A program made the translations under genes and the position numbers. Positions 1 to 6,611 of a stretch of DNA of 7,588 nt are shown here, in pieces. Numbering within the stretch: position 1 is the stretch's first letter; each line of letters opens with the position of its first letter. The notes under the pieces are model-generated. The model searched no databases, was not told the DNA's origin, and saw only the letters and a program-made list of their open reading frames with translations. Origin of the DNA: Limnohabitans sp. (GTDB lineage: Bacteria; Pseudomonadota; Gammaproteobacteria; Burkholderiales; Burkholderiaceae_C); NCBI GenBank assembly GCA_009693225.1, contig SHXP01000107.1, forward strand, positions 1 to 7,588. Reading direction: 5' to 3'.

Positions 1-1356
1 CGTGGATTGCAGGAATTTCAGCCGCTGACACCGGGGCAGGTGCGCATGTATGTATGCGGCATGACGGTTTATGACTTCTGTCACATCGGCCACGCCCGCT
101 CAATGGTTGCCTTTGATGTGGTGCAGAGCTGGTTCAAGCAGTCCGGTTTGCAGGTTCACTATGTGCGCAACATCACCGATATTGACGACAAAATCATCCG
201 CCACGCCACCGAAAACGGCGAATCCATCCGGTCTCTCACCGACCGCATGATCGACGCCTTGCACCAGGATGCCGATGCGCTGGGCATTGAGCGCCCGCAG
301 GCGGAACCGCGCGCCACCGACCATGTGTCCGGCATGCTTGGCCTGATCAGCCGGCTGGAAAACAAGGGATTGGCCTACCGCAGTGCCAACGGGGATGTGA
401 ATTACGCGGTGCGCAAATTCGACGGGTACGGCAAGCTGTCAGGCAAATCCCTGGACGAGTTGCATGCGGGCGAACGTGTGGCCGTGCTCGACGGCAAAGA
501 GGACCCTCTGGATTTTGTGCTTTGGAAGTCCGCCAAGCCGGATGAACCCGCCGAGGTCAAATGGGACAGCGCCTTTGGTAGCGGCCGCCCCGGCTGGCAC
601 ATCGAATGTTCCGCCATGGCCTGCAGCCTGCTGGGTGAATCCTTTGATATACACGGCGGCGGCGCCGATTTGCAGTTCCCGCACCACGAAAACGAAATCG
701 CGCAAAGCGAGGGGGCCTACGGCGTGCCCATGGCGCGCTTCTGGATGCACAACGGCTTCATCAACGTGGACAACGTCAAGATGTCCAAAAGCCTGGGCAA
801 TTTCTTCACCATCCGCGATGTGTTCAAGCAATACCGGCCCGAGGAAGTGCGTTTCTTTGTCGTGCGCAGCCATTACCGCAGTCCCCTGAATTTCAGCGAC
901 CAGCATTTGGACGATGCACGCGCCTCGCTTAAACGGCTCTACACCAGCTTGCAAGCGGTTGCTCCGCAGACCGTCAGCATCGATTGGCACCAGCCGCACG
1001 CGGCGCGCTTCAAAGCGGCCATGGACGAGGACTTCGGCACCCCCGAAGCGGTGGCGGTTCTGTTTGATTTGGCCGCTGAGGTCAACCGTACCCAATCACC
1101 TGCATTGAGCGGCTTGCTCAAGGCGCTCGGCGGCGTGCTCGGCCTGCTGCAAACCGGTCCTCTGTTGTTTTTGCAAACTGCCAGCGGTGCTGTCAGCGGC
1201 GATGAGACCGCGCAGATTGAGACATTGATTGCGGCACGCGCCGGCGCCAAGGCTTCCAAAGACTTTGCTCTGGCCGACCGCATACGCACCCAGCTCAGCG
1301 ACATGGGCGTGGTGCTGAAAGATTCTGTGCAAGGCACGGTCTGGGAGCGCGCCTGA
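1..1356 (+). CDS. cysS: Cysteinyl-tRNA synthetase, 5' end cut by the window edge
   Basis: Class I aminoacyl-tRNA synthetase that activates cysteine with ATP and loads it on tRNA-Cys in the cytoplasm. The reading frame is open from base 1 to a TGA at 1354-1356, giving 451 visible residues against about 460 in E. coli CysRS, so only roughly ten N-terminal residues are missing. The HIGH signature is at bases 82-93 (CHIGHARS context) and the KMSKS loop at 778-792. The expected zinc ligands are visible in the contexts YVCGMTVYD, WHIECSAMA and HHENE. The glycine-rich FDIHGGGADLQFPHHENE block is typical of the family. The TTG at base 7 is in frame, but the protein already aligns upstream of it, so it is not taken as the start. 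The stop overlaps the next gene's ATG by one base, which suggests translational coupling. Identification is firm. Confidence 0.97.
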   Translation, partial: RGLQEFQPLTPGQVRMYVCGMTVYDFCHIGHARSMVAFDVVQSWFKQSGLQVHYVRNITDIDDKIIRHATENGESIRSLTDRMIDALHQDADALGIERPQAEPRATDHVSGMLGLISRLENKGLAYRSANGDVNYAVRKFDGYGKLSGKSLDELHAGERVAVLDGKEDPLDFVLWKSAKPDEPAEVKWDSAFGSGRPGWHIECSAMACSLLGESFDIHGGGADLQFPHHENEIAQSEGAYGVPMARFWMHNGFINVDNVKMSKSLGNFFTIRDVFKQYRPEEVRFFVVRSHYRSPLNFSDQHLDDARASLKRLYTSLQAVAPQTVSIDWHQPHAARFKAAMDEDFGTPEAVAVLFDLAAEVNRTQSPALSGLLKALGGVLGLLQTGPLLFLQTASGAVSGDETAQIETLIAARAGAKASKDFALADRIRTQLSDMGVVLKDSVQGTVWERA

Positions 1357-2003
1357 TGGCTGCCAAACCCCTGCCTGTCAAACGCGTCACCCCTGACTAC
1401 TGGGAAGAGGCGTGCAAGCATCTGGCCAAGAAAGACCGCGTCATGCGTCGCCTGATTCCGCAATTCGGCGACGCCTGCCTGGAGTCGCGCGGTGACGCTT
1501 TCGTCACGCTTGCGCGCAGCATTGTCGGTCAGCAGATTTCAGTCAAGGCCGCGCAATCGGTATGGGACAAGTTCACCGCGCTGAGCAAAACCCTGACGCC
1601 GGCGGCGTTGCTCAAGCTCAAGGTGGACGACATGCGCGGTGCCGGTTTGTCGGCCCGCAAAGTGGAGTACCTGGTCGACCTGGCCTTGCATTTCTCCAGC
1701 GGCACGGTGCACACACGCAAATGGGCCGAGATGGACAACGAGGCCATCATCGACGAACTGGTGGCCATACGCGGCATTGGCCGCTGGACCGCCGAGATGT
1801 TTTTGATCTTTTACCTGCTGCGCCCGAACGTGCTGCCGCTGGACGATATCGGCCTGATCAACGGCATCAGCAAAAACTATTTTTCAGGCGAAGCCGTCAG
1901 CCGCATCGACGCGCGCGAAGTGGCCGCGGCCTGGGCGCCGTATTGCAGTGTGGCGACTTGGTATATTTGGCGTTCGCTGGACCCTCAGCCTGTGGCTTAC
2001 TGA
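1356..2003 (+). CDS. AlkA-type DNA-3-methyladenine glycosylase II (HhH-GPD family)
   Basis: Predicted monofunctional base-excision glycosylase that removes alkylated purines such as 3-methyladenine. At 215 residues it is shorter than E. coli AlkA (282) and lacks the extra N-terminal domain, as in many short Mag/AlkA homologues. The conserved segment LARSIVGQQISVKAA lies at residues 52-66. The helix-hairpin-helix with its glycine hairpin (AIRGIGRWTAEMF) is at 137-149. The GPD loop LPLDDIG is at 160-166, where the second aspartate, D164, is the likely catalytic residue by analogy with AlkA D238. The ATG at 1356 shares its A with the cysS TGA. A GGGAG at 1343-1347, eight bases upstream, is a good ribosome site. 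Position between cysS and accA suggests constitutive expression with its neighbours, and no adaptive-response operator is evident. Family assignment is strong; substrate preference is inferred. Confidence 0.92.
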   Translation: MAAKPLPVKRVTPDYWEEACKHLAKKDRVMRRLIPQFGDACLESRGDAFVTLARSIVGQQISVKAAQSVWDKFTALSKTLTPAALLKLKVDDMRGAGLSARKVEYLVDLALHFSSGTVHTRKWAEMDNEAIIDELVAIRGIGRWTAEMFLIFYLLRPNVLPLDDIGLINGISKNYFSGEAVSRIDAREVAAAWAPYCSVATWYIWRSLDPQPVAY

Positions 2004-2029
2004 CAGCCGTGTGCTGAACGACAGCGGAC

Positions 2030-2035
2030 AAGGAG
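2030..2035 (+). promoter_or_regulatory. Shine-Dalgarno site for accA that selects a TTG start
   Basis: AAGGAG ends six bases before the TTG at 2042. No in-frame ATG or GTG lies nearby, and the residues that follow the TTG (AKKTFLDFEQP) match the usual N-terminus of the protein. This site therefore supports TTG as the true initiation codon. Confidence 0.8.
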
Positions 2036-2041
2036 AAACGA

Positions 2042-3019
2042 TTGGCAAAGAAAACCTTCCTCGACTTCGAGCAACCGATTGCCGAACTTGAATCCAAGAT
2101 TGAAGAACTGCGTTACGTGCAAGTCGAGTCGGCAGTCGACATTTCTGAAGAAATCGAGCAGCTTTCCAAAAAAAGCCAGCAGCTGACCAAAGACATTTAC
2201 AGCGATTTGACGCCCTGGCAGATCACCAAGATCGCACGCCACCCCGAGCGCCCTTATACGCTGGACTACATCAGCGAAATCTTCACCGACTTTGTTGAAA
2301 TGCACGGCGACCGCCATTTCTCGGATGACCTGAGCATCGTCGGCGGCCTAGCGCGTTTCAACGGCAACGCCTGCATGGTGCTCGGTCAACAAAAAGGCCG
2401 CGACACCAAAGAGCGCACCGCACGCAATTTCGGCATGACCCGTCCCGAGGGTTACCGCAAGGCCTTGCGTTTGATGAAAACCGCTGAAAAATTCAAACTG
2501 CCGGTTTTCACCTTTGTTGATACACCCGGTGCATTTCCCGGCATTGATGCCGAAGAACGCAGCCAAAGCGAAGCCATAGGCCGCAATATTTTCGAGATGG
2601 CGCAACTGCAAGTGCCCATCATCACCACCATCATCGGCGAAGGCGGCTCCGGCGGCGCACTGGCCATCAGTGTGGCCGATCAATTGCTGATGCTGCAATA
2701 CTCGATATACTCGGTCATCAGCCCCGAAGGCTGTGCCTCCATTTTGTGGAAAACCGCTGACCGCGCATCCGATGCCGCCAACGCCCTGGGCATCACGGCG
2801 CACCGTCTCAAGGCGCTGGGCCTGGTCGACAAAATCGTCAATGAACCGGTGGGGGGCGCTCACCGTGACACCAAGCTGATGGCCTCGCACCTCAAGCGCG
2901 GTTTGAACGATGCTTGGCGCCAACTCAGCGACCTCAAACTCAAAGAGTTACTCGACAGGCGTTATGAACGGCTGCAAAGCTATGGCCGATTCAACGACAC
3001 CAAAGCCGACGCCAGTTAA
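2042..3019 (+). CDS. accA: Acetyl-CoA carboxylase carboxyltransferase subunit alpha
   Basis: Alpha half of the carboxyltransferase that, with AccD, moves the carboxyl group from biotin-BCCP to acetyl-CoA to make malonyl-CoA, the first committed step of fatty acid synthesis. The product is 325 residues, close to the usual 315-325. The N-terminal helical segment FLDFEQPIAELESKIEEL occupies residues 6-23. The crotonase-like core includes HGDRHFSDD near 88-96, FVDTPGAFPGIDAEER at 158-173, the GEGGSGGALAI motif at 199-209, and SVISPEGCASILW at 224-236. The start is a TTG with a strong upstream AAGGAG. It lies 38 bases after the glycosylase stop, with no terminator between them. The 3' end overlaps the tilS start region. 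Identification is secure; only the start codon type is unusual. Confidence 0.97.
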   Translation: MAKKTFLDFEQPIAELESKIEELRYVQVESAVDISEEIEQLSKKSQQLTKDIYSDLTPWQITKIARHPERPYTLDYISEIFTDFVEMHGDRHFSDDLSIVGGLARFNGNACMVLGQQKGRDTKERTARNFGMTRPEGYRKALRLMKTAEKFKLPVFTFVDTPGAFPGIDAEERSQSEAIGRNIFEMAQLQVPIITTIIGEGGSGGALAISVADQLLMLQYSIYSVISPEGCASILWKTADRASDAANALGITAHRLKALGLVDKIVNEPVGGAHRDTKLMASHLKRGLNDAWRQLSDLKLKELLDRRYERLQSYGRFNDTKADAS

Positions 3020-3980
3020 TCCGGGTCTGCCGGTTGCAGCCTTGCCTGCAAAACTTGCGCTGGACCGTTTCAATCCCGAGCTTCCATTTGCCGTTGCCCT
3101 GAGCGGCGGCGCTGACTCCACCGCTTTGTTGCTGGCCTGTGCGCTGCGCTGGCCGGAACAGGTGAGGGCGGTGCATGTGCATCACGGCTTGCAGGCAGCG
3201 GCCGACGGTTTTGTCAGCCATTGTGAAAAACTCTGCGCACAGCTTGAGGTGCCGCTGGCCGTCGAGCGCATCAACGCAGCGCATGCGCCGGGTCAAAGCC
3301 CCGAGGAAGCTGCCAGGCGGGGCCGTTATCTGGCGATGGCGCACGCCTTGCATACTCACTGGGGCGGTATGGTGCGCGATCTGGCGCTGGCCCAGCATGC
3401 GGATGACCAGGTGGAAACCATGCTGCTGGCGCTGTCGCGCGGCGCGGGTTTGCAGGGTCTGGCGGCCATGCCCGACCAAATTGACAGACACGGTCTGGTG
3501 CTGCACCGGCCCTGGTTGAATGCGCCCGGCGCAGACATCCGCCAATGGTTGCGCGACAGCGGGGTCGAGTGGGTGGAGGACCCGAGCAACCTGGATCAGC
3601 ACTTCACCCGCAACCGCATACGCCAGCGTCTGCTGCCCGCGTTGCAAGACGCGTTCCCGTCGTTTCGACAGACGTTTGCGCGCAGCGCCAGACACGCGGC
3701 CCAGGCCCAGCAGTTACTGAGCGCGCTGGCACAGCAGGATTTGCAAGCGGCGGGTGATCCGCCGCGAATCAAAGATCTACAGCCATTGAGTGAGGCCCGC
3801 CAGGTCAATCTGCTGCGGTTCTGGCTGAGCAGCCGGGACGTGCAAGCGAGTTCAGCGCAAATTGACGCCTTGCTGGTGCAGATCAAGGCGTGCAGCACGC
3901 GTGGGCATCAGATTGACATCAAGGTAGGCAGTGGATTTGTCAGGCGATCCGGTGATTTTCTCAATTGGTACTATCGGTAG
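2982..3980 (+). CDS. tilS: tRNA(Ile)-lysidine synthetase, short form
   Basis: ATP-dependent N-type PP-loop enzyme that converts C34 of the CAU-anticodon tRNA-Ile to lysidine, so that it reads AUA and is charged with isoleucine. With the ATG at 2982 the protein has 332 residues. The PP-loop SGGADS is at residues 41-46. HVHHGLQ is at 65-71, AQHADDQVETMLLALSRGAG at 137-156, HRPWL at 175-179 and WVEDPSN at 197-203, followed by FTRNRIRQRLLP at 208-219. A helical middle domain follows, with LQPLSEARQVNLLRFWL at 266-282. The protein stops soon after, so the C-terminal TilS domain of the E. coli enzyme (432 residues) is absent. The start is uncertain: 2982 overlaps accA by 38 bases and has a weak ribosome site; ATG at 2964 is in frame; nothing upstream of residue 30 is conserved. 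Function is confident. Confidence 0.93.
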   Translation: MADSTTPKPTPVNPGLPVAALPAKLALDRFNPELPFAVALSGGADSTALLLACALRWPEQVRAVHVHHGLQAAADGFVSHCEKLCAQLEVPLAVERINAAHAPGQSPEEAARRGRYLAMAHALHTHWGGMVRDLALAQHADDQVETMLLALSRGAGLQGLAAMPDQIDRHGLVLHRPWLNAPGADIRQWLRDSGVEWVEDPSNLDQHFTRNRIRQRLLPALQDAFPSFRQTFARSARHAAQAQQLLSALAQQDLQAAGDPPRIKDLQPLSEARQVNLLRFWLSSRDVQASSAQIDALLVQIKACSTRGHQIDIKVGSGFVRRSGDFLNWYYR

Positions 3981-4008
3981 CTTTGATTGCTGATAATCAC
4001 CTTCTCAG

Positions 4009-5277
4009 ATGGCACTAATCGTTCACAAATACGGCGGCACCTCGATGGGGTCGACCGAGCGCATCCAAAACGTGGCCAGGCGCGTGGCCAAATGGGCCAG
4101 GGCCGGTCACCAGATGGTGGTGGTTCCCTCAGCTATGAGCGGCGAAACCAACCGCCTGCTCGGACTGGCCAAGGAACTCGCGGGCAGCGCGCACAGCGAT
4201 GCCCATTTGCGCGAGCTCGACGCACTGGCCGCCACCGGCGAGCAGGCCTCGTCGGCTTTGCTGACCATCGCTTTGCAAGCCGAGGGTATGCAGGCAGTCA
4301 GCTATGCAGGCTGGCAGGTGCCGGTGCGCACCAACAGCGCTTTCACCAAGGCCCGTATTGAATCGATTGACGATGTGCGGGTGCGCCATGACCTAGCGCA
4401 AGGTAAAGTGGTCATCATCACCGGCTTTCAAGGGGTGGACCTTGAGGGACATATCACCACGCTGGGGCGCGGCGGCTCGGACACCTCCGCCGTCGCAGTG
4501 GCCGCAGCTTTGAAAGCCGCCGAATGCCTGATTTACACCGATGTCGACGGCGTCTACACCACCGACCCGCGCGTGGTGCCTGAAGCCCGTCGCCTGCACA
4601 CGGTCAGTTTTGAAGAAATGCTGGAAATGGCGTCGCTGGGCAGCAAAGTGCTGCAAATCCGCTCGGTGGAATTCGCCGGCAAGTACCGGGTGCCGTTGCG
4701 CGTGCTCTCCAGCTTCACGCCCTGGGACATTGATATCAAAGAGGAAGCCAAGTCAGGCACCTTGATCACTTTTGAGGAAGACGAACAAATGGAACAAGCC
4801 ATCGTATCCGGCATCGCTTTTACCCGTGACGAAGCCAAGATTTCCATCATCGGTGTGCCCGACAAGCCCGGCATCGCCCACAAGATTCTGGGTACCGTGG
4901 CCGAGGCCAACATCGAAGTTGACATGATCATCCAGAACATCAGCAAGGGTGGTTTGACCGACTTCAGCTTCACGGTCAACCGCAACGACCATGCGCGCGC
5001 CATTGACATGCTCAAGGCCAAGGTGCTGCCCGAACTGGGTAACCCTGAGGTATTGGGCGACGCCAAGATCTGCAAAGTGTCTATCGTTGGTATCGGTATG
5101 CGCAGCCATGTCGGTGTGGCCAGCAAAATGTTCGCCTCCCTCAGCGCCGAAGGTATCAATATTCAGATGATTTCCACCAGCGAAATCAAAACTTCCGTAG
5201 TCATTGACGAGAAGTACCTGGAGCTGGCGGTGCGCGCTTTGCACAAAGCCTTTGAGCTGGAGCAGAATCAGGCATAA
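4009..5277 (+). CDS. lysC: Aspartate kinase with C-terminal ACT domains
   Basis: Phosphorylates L-aspartate in the first step toward lysine, threonine and methionine, and toward diaminopimelate for the wall. The product is 422 residues, typical of the monofunctional lysine/threonine-inhibited class. The kinase domain holds KYGGTS at residues 7-12, the SAMSGETN block at 41-48, GRGGSDTSA at 153-161 and the TDVDGVYTTDPR segment at 177-188. Two ACT domains follow at about 279-340 and 356-416, the expected site of feedback inhibition; the first contains PDKPGIAHKI. Residue 261 is a methionine preceded by a ribosome-site-like GAGGAAG, a candidate start for a separate regulatory subunit. The ATG at 4009 fits the conserved N-terminus MALIVHKYGG, but no clear Shine-Dalgarno precedes it. 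It starts 28 bases after tilS and ends 11 bases before the tRNA. Confidence 0.97.
   Translation: MALIVHKYGGTSMGSTERIQNVARRVAKWARAGHQMVVVPSAMSGETNRLLGLAKELAGSAHSDAHLRELDALAATGEQASSALLTIALQAEGMQAVSYAGWQVPVRTNSAFTKARIESIDDVRVRHDLAQGKVVIITGFQGVDLEGHITTLGRGGSDTSAVAVAAALKAAECLIYTDVDGVYTTDPRVVPEARRLHTVSFEEMLEMASLGSKVLQIRSVEFAGKYRVPLRVLSSFTPWDIDIKEEAKSGTLITFEEDEQMEQAIVSGIAFTRDEAKISIIGVPDKPGIAHKILGTVAEANIEVDMIIQNISKGGLTDFSFTVNRNDHARAIDMLKAKVLPELGNPEVLGDAKICKVSIVGIGMRSHVGVASKMFASLSAEGINIQMISTSEIKTSVVIDEKYLELAVRALHKAFELEQNQA
4774..4791 (+). promoter_or_regulatory. Candidate internal ribosome site and ATG for a LysC beta subunit
   Basis: GAGGAAG at 4774-4780 lies eight bases before an in-frame ATG at 4789-4791 inside lysC. 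Initiation here would give a 162-residue protein consisting of the two ACT domains. In-frame beta subunits made this way are known for alpha2-beta2 aspartokinases such as those of Bacillus, Corynebacterium and Pseudomonas. Use in this organism is inferred. Confidence 0.5.
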
Positions 5278-5288
5278 TTTGAATTACT

Positions 5289-5381
5289 GGAAACGTGACC
5301 GAGTGGCCGAAGGTGCTCCCCTGCTAAGGGAGTATAGGGTGTAGAGCCTTATCGAGAGTTCGAATCTCTCCGTTTCCGCCA
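5289..5381 (+). tRNA. tRNA-Ser (anticodon GCU), with encoded CCA
   Basis: Serine tRNA reading AGC and AGU codons. The acceptor stem pairs GGAAACG (5289-5295) with CGTTTCC (5371-5377), followed by discriminator G at 5378 and encoded CCA at 5379-5381. The anticodon stem CTCCC (5316-5320) pairs with GGGAG (5328-5332) around the loop CTGCTAA, with anticodon GCT at 5323-5325. The T stem GAGAG (5354-5358) pairs with CTCTC (5366-5370) around TTCGAAT. The long variable arm between 5333 and 5353 is diagnostic of serine tRNAs. The gene starts 11 bases after the lysC stop with no terminator between them, so co-transcription with lysC or a promoter inside the lysC 3' end is likely. Its 3' end appears to be the integration site of the element that follows. 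Confidence 0.97.
5354..5381 (+). other. Predicted attachment site (attL-like) at the tRNA-Ser 3' end
   Basis: The T arm, acceptor strand and CCA of the tRNA lie immediately before a tyrosine integrase gene that reads away from the tRNA, the classic arrangement after integration into a tRNA 3' end. The exact core cannot be drawn because the matching repeat at the other end of the element is outside the window, so the bounds are approximate. Confidence 0.5.
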
Positions 5382-5390
5382 AAACCCAGT

Positions 5391-5419
5391 ATCCATAAGG
5401 CTTTCAAGCCGGTTTGGAT
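5391..5419 (+). other. Imperfect hairpin just downstream of tRNA-Ser
   Basis: The outer stem ATCCA (5391-5395) pairs with TGGAT (5415-5419). The inner stem GGCT (5399-5402) pairs with AGCC (5407-5410) around a four-base loop, with an internal loop of TAA opposite GGTT. No T run follows directly, so it is not a terminator by itself. It may help process the tRNA 3' trailer or be part of the attachment region. Confidence 0.45.
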
Positions 5420-5426
5420 GCAGAAG

Positions 5427-5454
5427 AAGCCCCTCTCGCAGGGGCTTTTTTCTT
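5427..5454 (+). terminator. Intrinsic terminator after tRNA-Ser
   Basis: A perfect eight-base-pair stem, AAGCCCCT (5427-5434) with AGGGGCTT (5440-5447), closes the loop CTCGC. The T run that begins in the stem continues to 5451. It would end the lysC-tRNA transcript and insulate the integrase from upstream transcription. Confidence 0.88.
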
Positions 5455-5469
5455 GGCTTTTTTGCTTTG

Positions 5470-5487
5470 CGGTACAATTTCGGTACA
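5470..5487 (+). repeat. CGGTACA direct repeat pair, probable integrase arm sites
   Basis: Two identical CGGTACA copies start at 5470 and 5481, separated by four bases, so their period is 11 bases, about one helical turn. They lie between the tRNA attachment region and the integrase start. Their spacing and position fit arm-type binding sites of a tyrosine integrase, or an autoregulatory operator. Function is inferred. Confidence 0.5.
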
Positions 5488-5573
5488 CCTACCCTCAGAG
5501 GGAAAGCCTAAATAGAGGCAAATCCTTGCATTCAAGGGAGTACGTTTTCTGGCAACAGAAACACTCGAAATTT

Positions 5574-5579
5574 GGAAAG
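5574..5579 (+). promoter_or_regulatory. Ribosome site selecting the integrase ATG
   Basis: GGAAAG lies seven bases before the ATG at 5587. It favours that ATG over the in-frame TTG at 5572, which would itself overlap this site and has no good site upstream. Confidence 0.65.
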
Positions 5580-5586
5580 CAAAGAC

Positions 5587-6609
5587 ATGGCCTCCATCGT
5601 AAAAACACCCTCAGGTACCTATAAGGTATTGATTCGCAAACGCGGCTTTGCGCCAGTCATAAAAACATTCGACAAAAAAGCTGATGCCCAGCACTGGGCC
5701 AAGATTACAGAGGCCGGTATGGCCACCGGCCAGCACGTCGACTTCTCCAAAGAAGCACGATCAACAACAGTGGGTGACTTGTTTCAAAAATATCTCAACG
5801 AGATGCCCCCAGTCAAAAATCCCGAGCAACAAGCTATAAAAGTTTCTGCCCTCTTCAAATCCATCAAGTTCATGGATAGGCACTTGGACCAAATATCTTC
5901 AACGGATATTCAAAAATGGCGGGACGCCAGACTCAAAGACGTCAAGCCTGGGACAGTCATCCGCGAGATGGGAACCTTGAGTGGTGTTTTTAACTACGCT
6001 ATCAATGAGTGGCATACACCTTTGGCCAAAAATCCTGTCACTGGAGTCTCTAAGCCGCAAGGCGGTGACGTGCAGCGCACACGTGGGTGGGAGGACTGGG
6101 AAGTAGAGGCCGTTTTGAAAGCCTCCAACTTTGACCCTAACAACAAACCAAGCAACAAAAAAGACTATGCGGGTTGGGCCATTGCGCTGGCCATTGAAAC
6201 GGCAATGCGTAAAGGCGAGATGCTCAAAGTAACTGCTGCAGACTTCCACCCTAATGAGCAGCGTCTGTTTATCAAGGATGCCAAAAACGGTTATAGCCGC
6301 TCTGTGCCATTAACCAAGAAGGCCATCAGTCTTCTGACCGTAATGACGCGGGGGCTCAAACCCGACGAAAAGATATTCCCGCTCTCTGCAAGTTGGTTGG
6401 CTCAAACTTTTGACATGGCAAAAAAAGATGCCGGGCTCACAGATAAAGAATTGATTCTTCACGGGGGACGCCACGAGGCAACCACTCGCGCATCTGCAAA
6501 GCTCGCCCACGTGCTTGAGTTAACAGCCTTCACCGGGCACCGAGACCTCAGGTCCGTAAAACGGTACTACAACCCCAAGCCTTCTTATATTGCCGACAAG
6601 TTGGGTTGA
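5587..6609 (+). CDS. Tyrosine recombinase/phage-type integrase
   Basis: Site-specific recombinase expected to integrate and excise the element at tRNA-Ser. It has 340 residues from the ATG at 5587. An N-terminal beta-rich segment (about 1-45) resembles an arm-DNA-binding domain. A helical SAM-like core-binding domain spans about 62-145, and the catalytic domain about 168-335. All the expected active-site residues are visible: R208 in ETAMRKGE, K233 in DAKNG, H292 and R295 in LHGGRH, H318 in TGHRD, and nucleophile Y327 in KRYYNP. Y327 is nine residues after H318, the spacing seen in lambda Int, XerD and Cre. The frame is intact, so the enzyme is probably active. Base composition is lower in G+C than the chromosomal genes upstream, consistent with transfer. 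It reads away from the tRNA and converges with the AlpA-like gene, whose stop codon is two bases away. Confidence 0.95.
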   Translation: MASIVKTPSGTYKVLIRKRGFAPVIKTFDKKADAQHWAKITEAGMATGQHVDFSKEARSTTVGDLFQKYLNEMPPVKNPEQQAIKVSALFKSIKFMDRHLDQISSTDIQKWRDARLKDVKPGTVIREMGTLSGVFNYAINEWHTPLAKNPVTGVSKPQGGDVQRTRGWEDWEVEAVLKASNFDPNNKPSNKKDYAGWAIALAIETAMRKGEMLKVTAADFHPNEQRLFIKDAKNGYSRSVPLTKKAISLLTVMTRGLKPDEKIFPLSASWLAQTFDMAKKDAGLTDKELILHGGRHEATTRASAKLAHVLELTAFTGHRDLRSVKRYYNPKPSYIADKLG

Positions 6610-6611
6610 CC

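Larger units (their letters stand above)
5382..5586 (+). other. Noncoding leader between tRNA-Ser and the integrase
   Basis: This stretch of 205 bases has no convincing gene. It contains, in order, an imperfect hairpin (5391-5419), an intrinsic terminator (5427-5454), two CGGTACA repeats (5470-5476 and 5481-5487), a small perfect palindrome CCCTCAGAGGG (5492-5502) and the integrase ribosome site (5574-5579). It probably combines the tRNA transcript end, the integrase arm-binding region and the integrase promoter. A TACAAT at 5473-5478 could serve as a -10 box, but no good -35 box was found. Confidence 0.6.

Noticed and set aside
7..9. TTG as the start of cysS
   Set aside because: The frame is open to base 1, and CysS proteins have about ten more residues before this point, so the true start is off the left edge.
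464..889. Plus-strand frame of 141 residues in another phase of cysS
   Set aside because: It covers the conserved CysS core in a shifted frame, is rich in Ala, Ser, Pro and Arg, and resembles no family.
439..1095. Long open frame of 218 residues on the - strand inside cysS
   Set aside because: It is fully antisense to a conserved synthetase, has no recognisable domain, and such frames are common opposite GC-rich coding sequence.
2910..2981. Upstream extension of tilS to 2910
   Set aside because: It would overlap accA by 110 bases with residues not expected in TilS; the ATG at 2982 (or 2964) is more reasonable.
5572..5586. TTG start five codons upstream for the integrase
   Set aside because: The GGAAAG ribosome site overlaps this start and points to the ATG at 5587.
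5418..5624. Plus-strand frame of 68 residues after the tRNA
   Set aside because: It runs through the terminator stem and the integrase start, has no ribosome site and resembles nothing.
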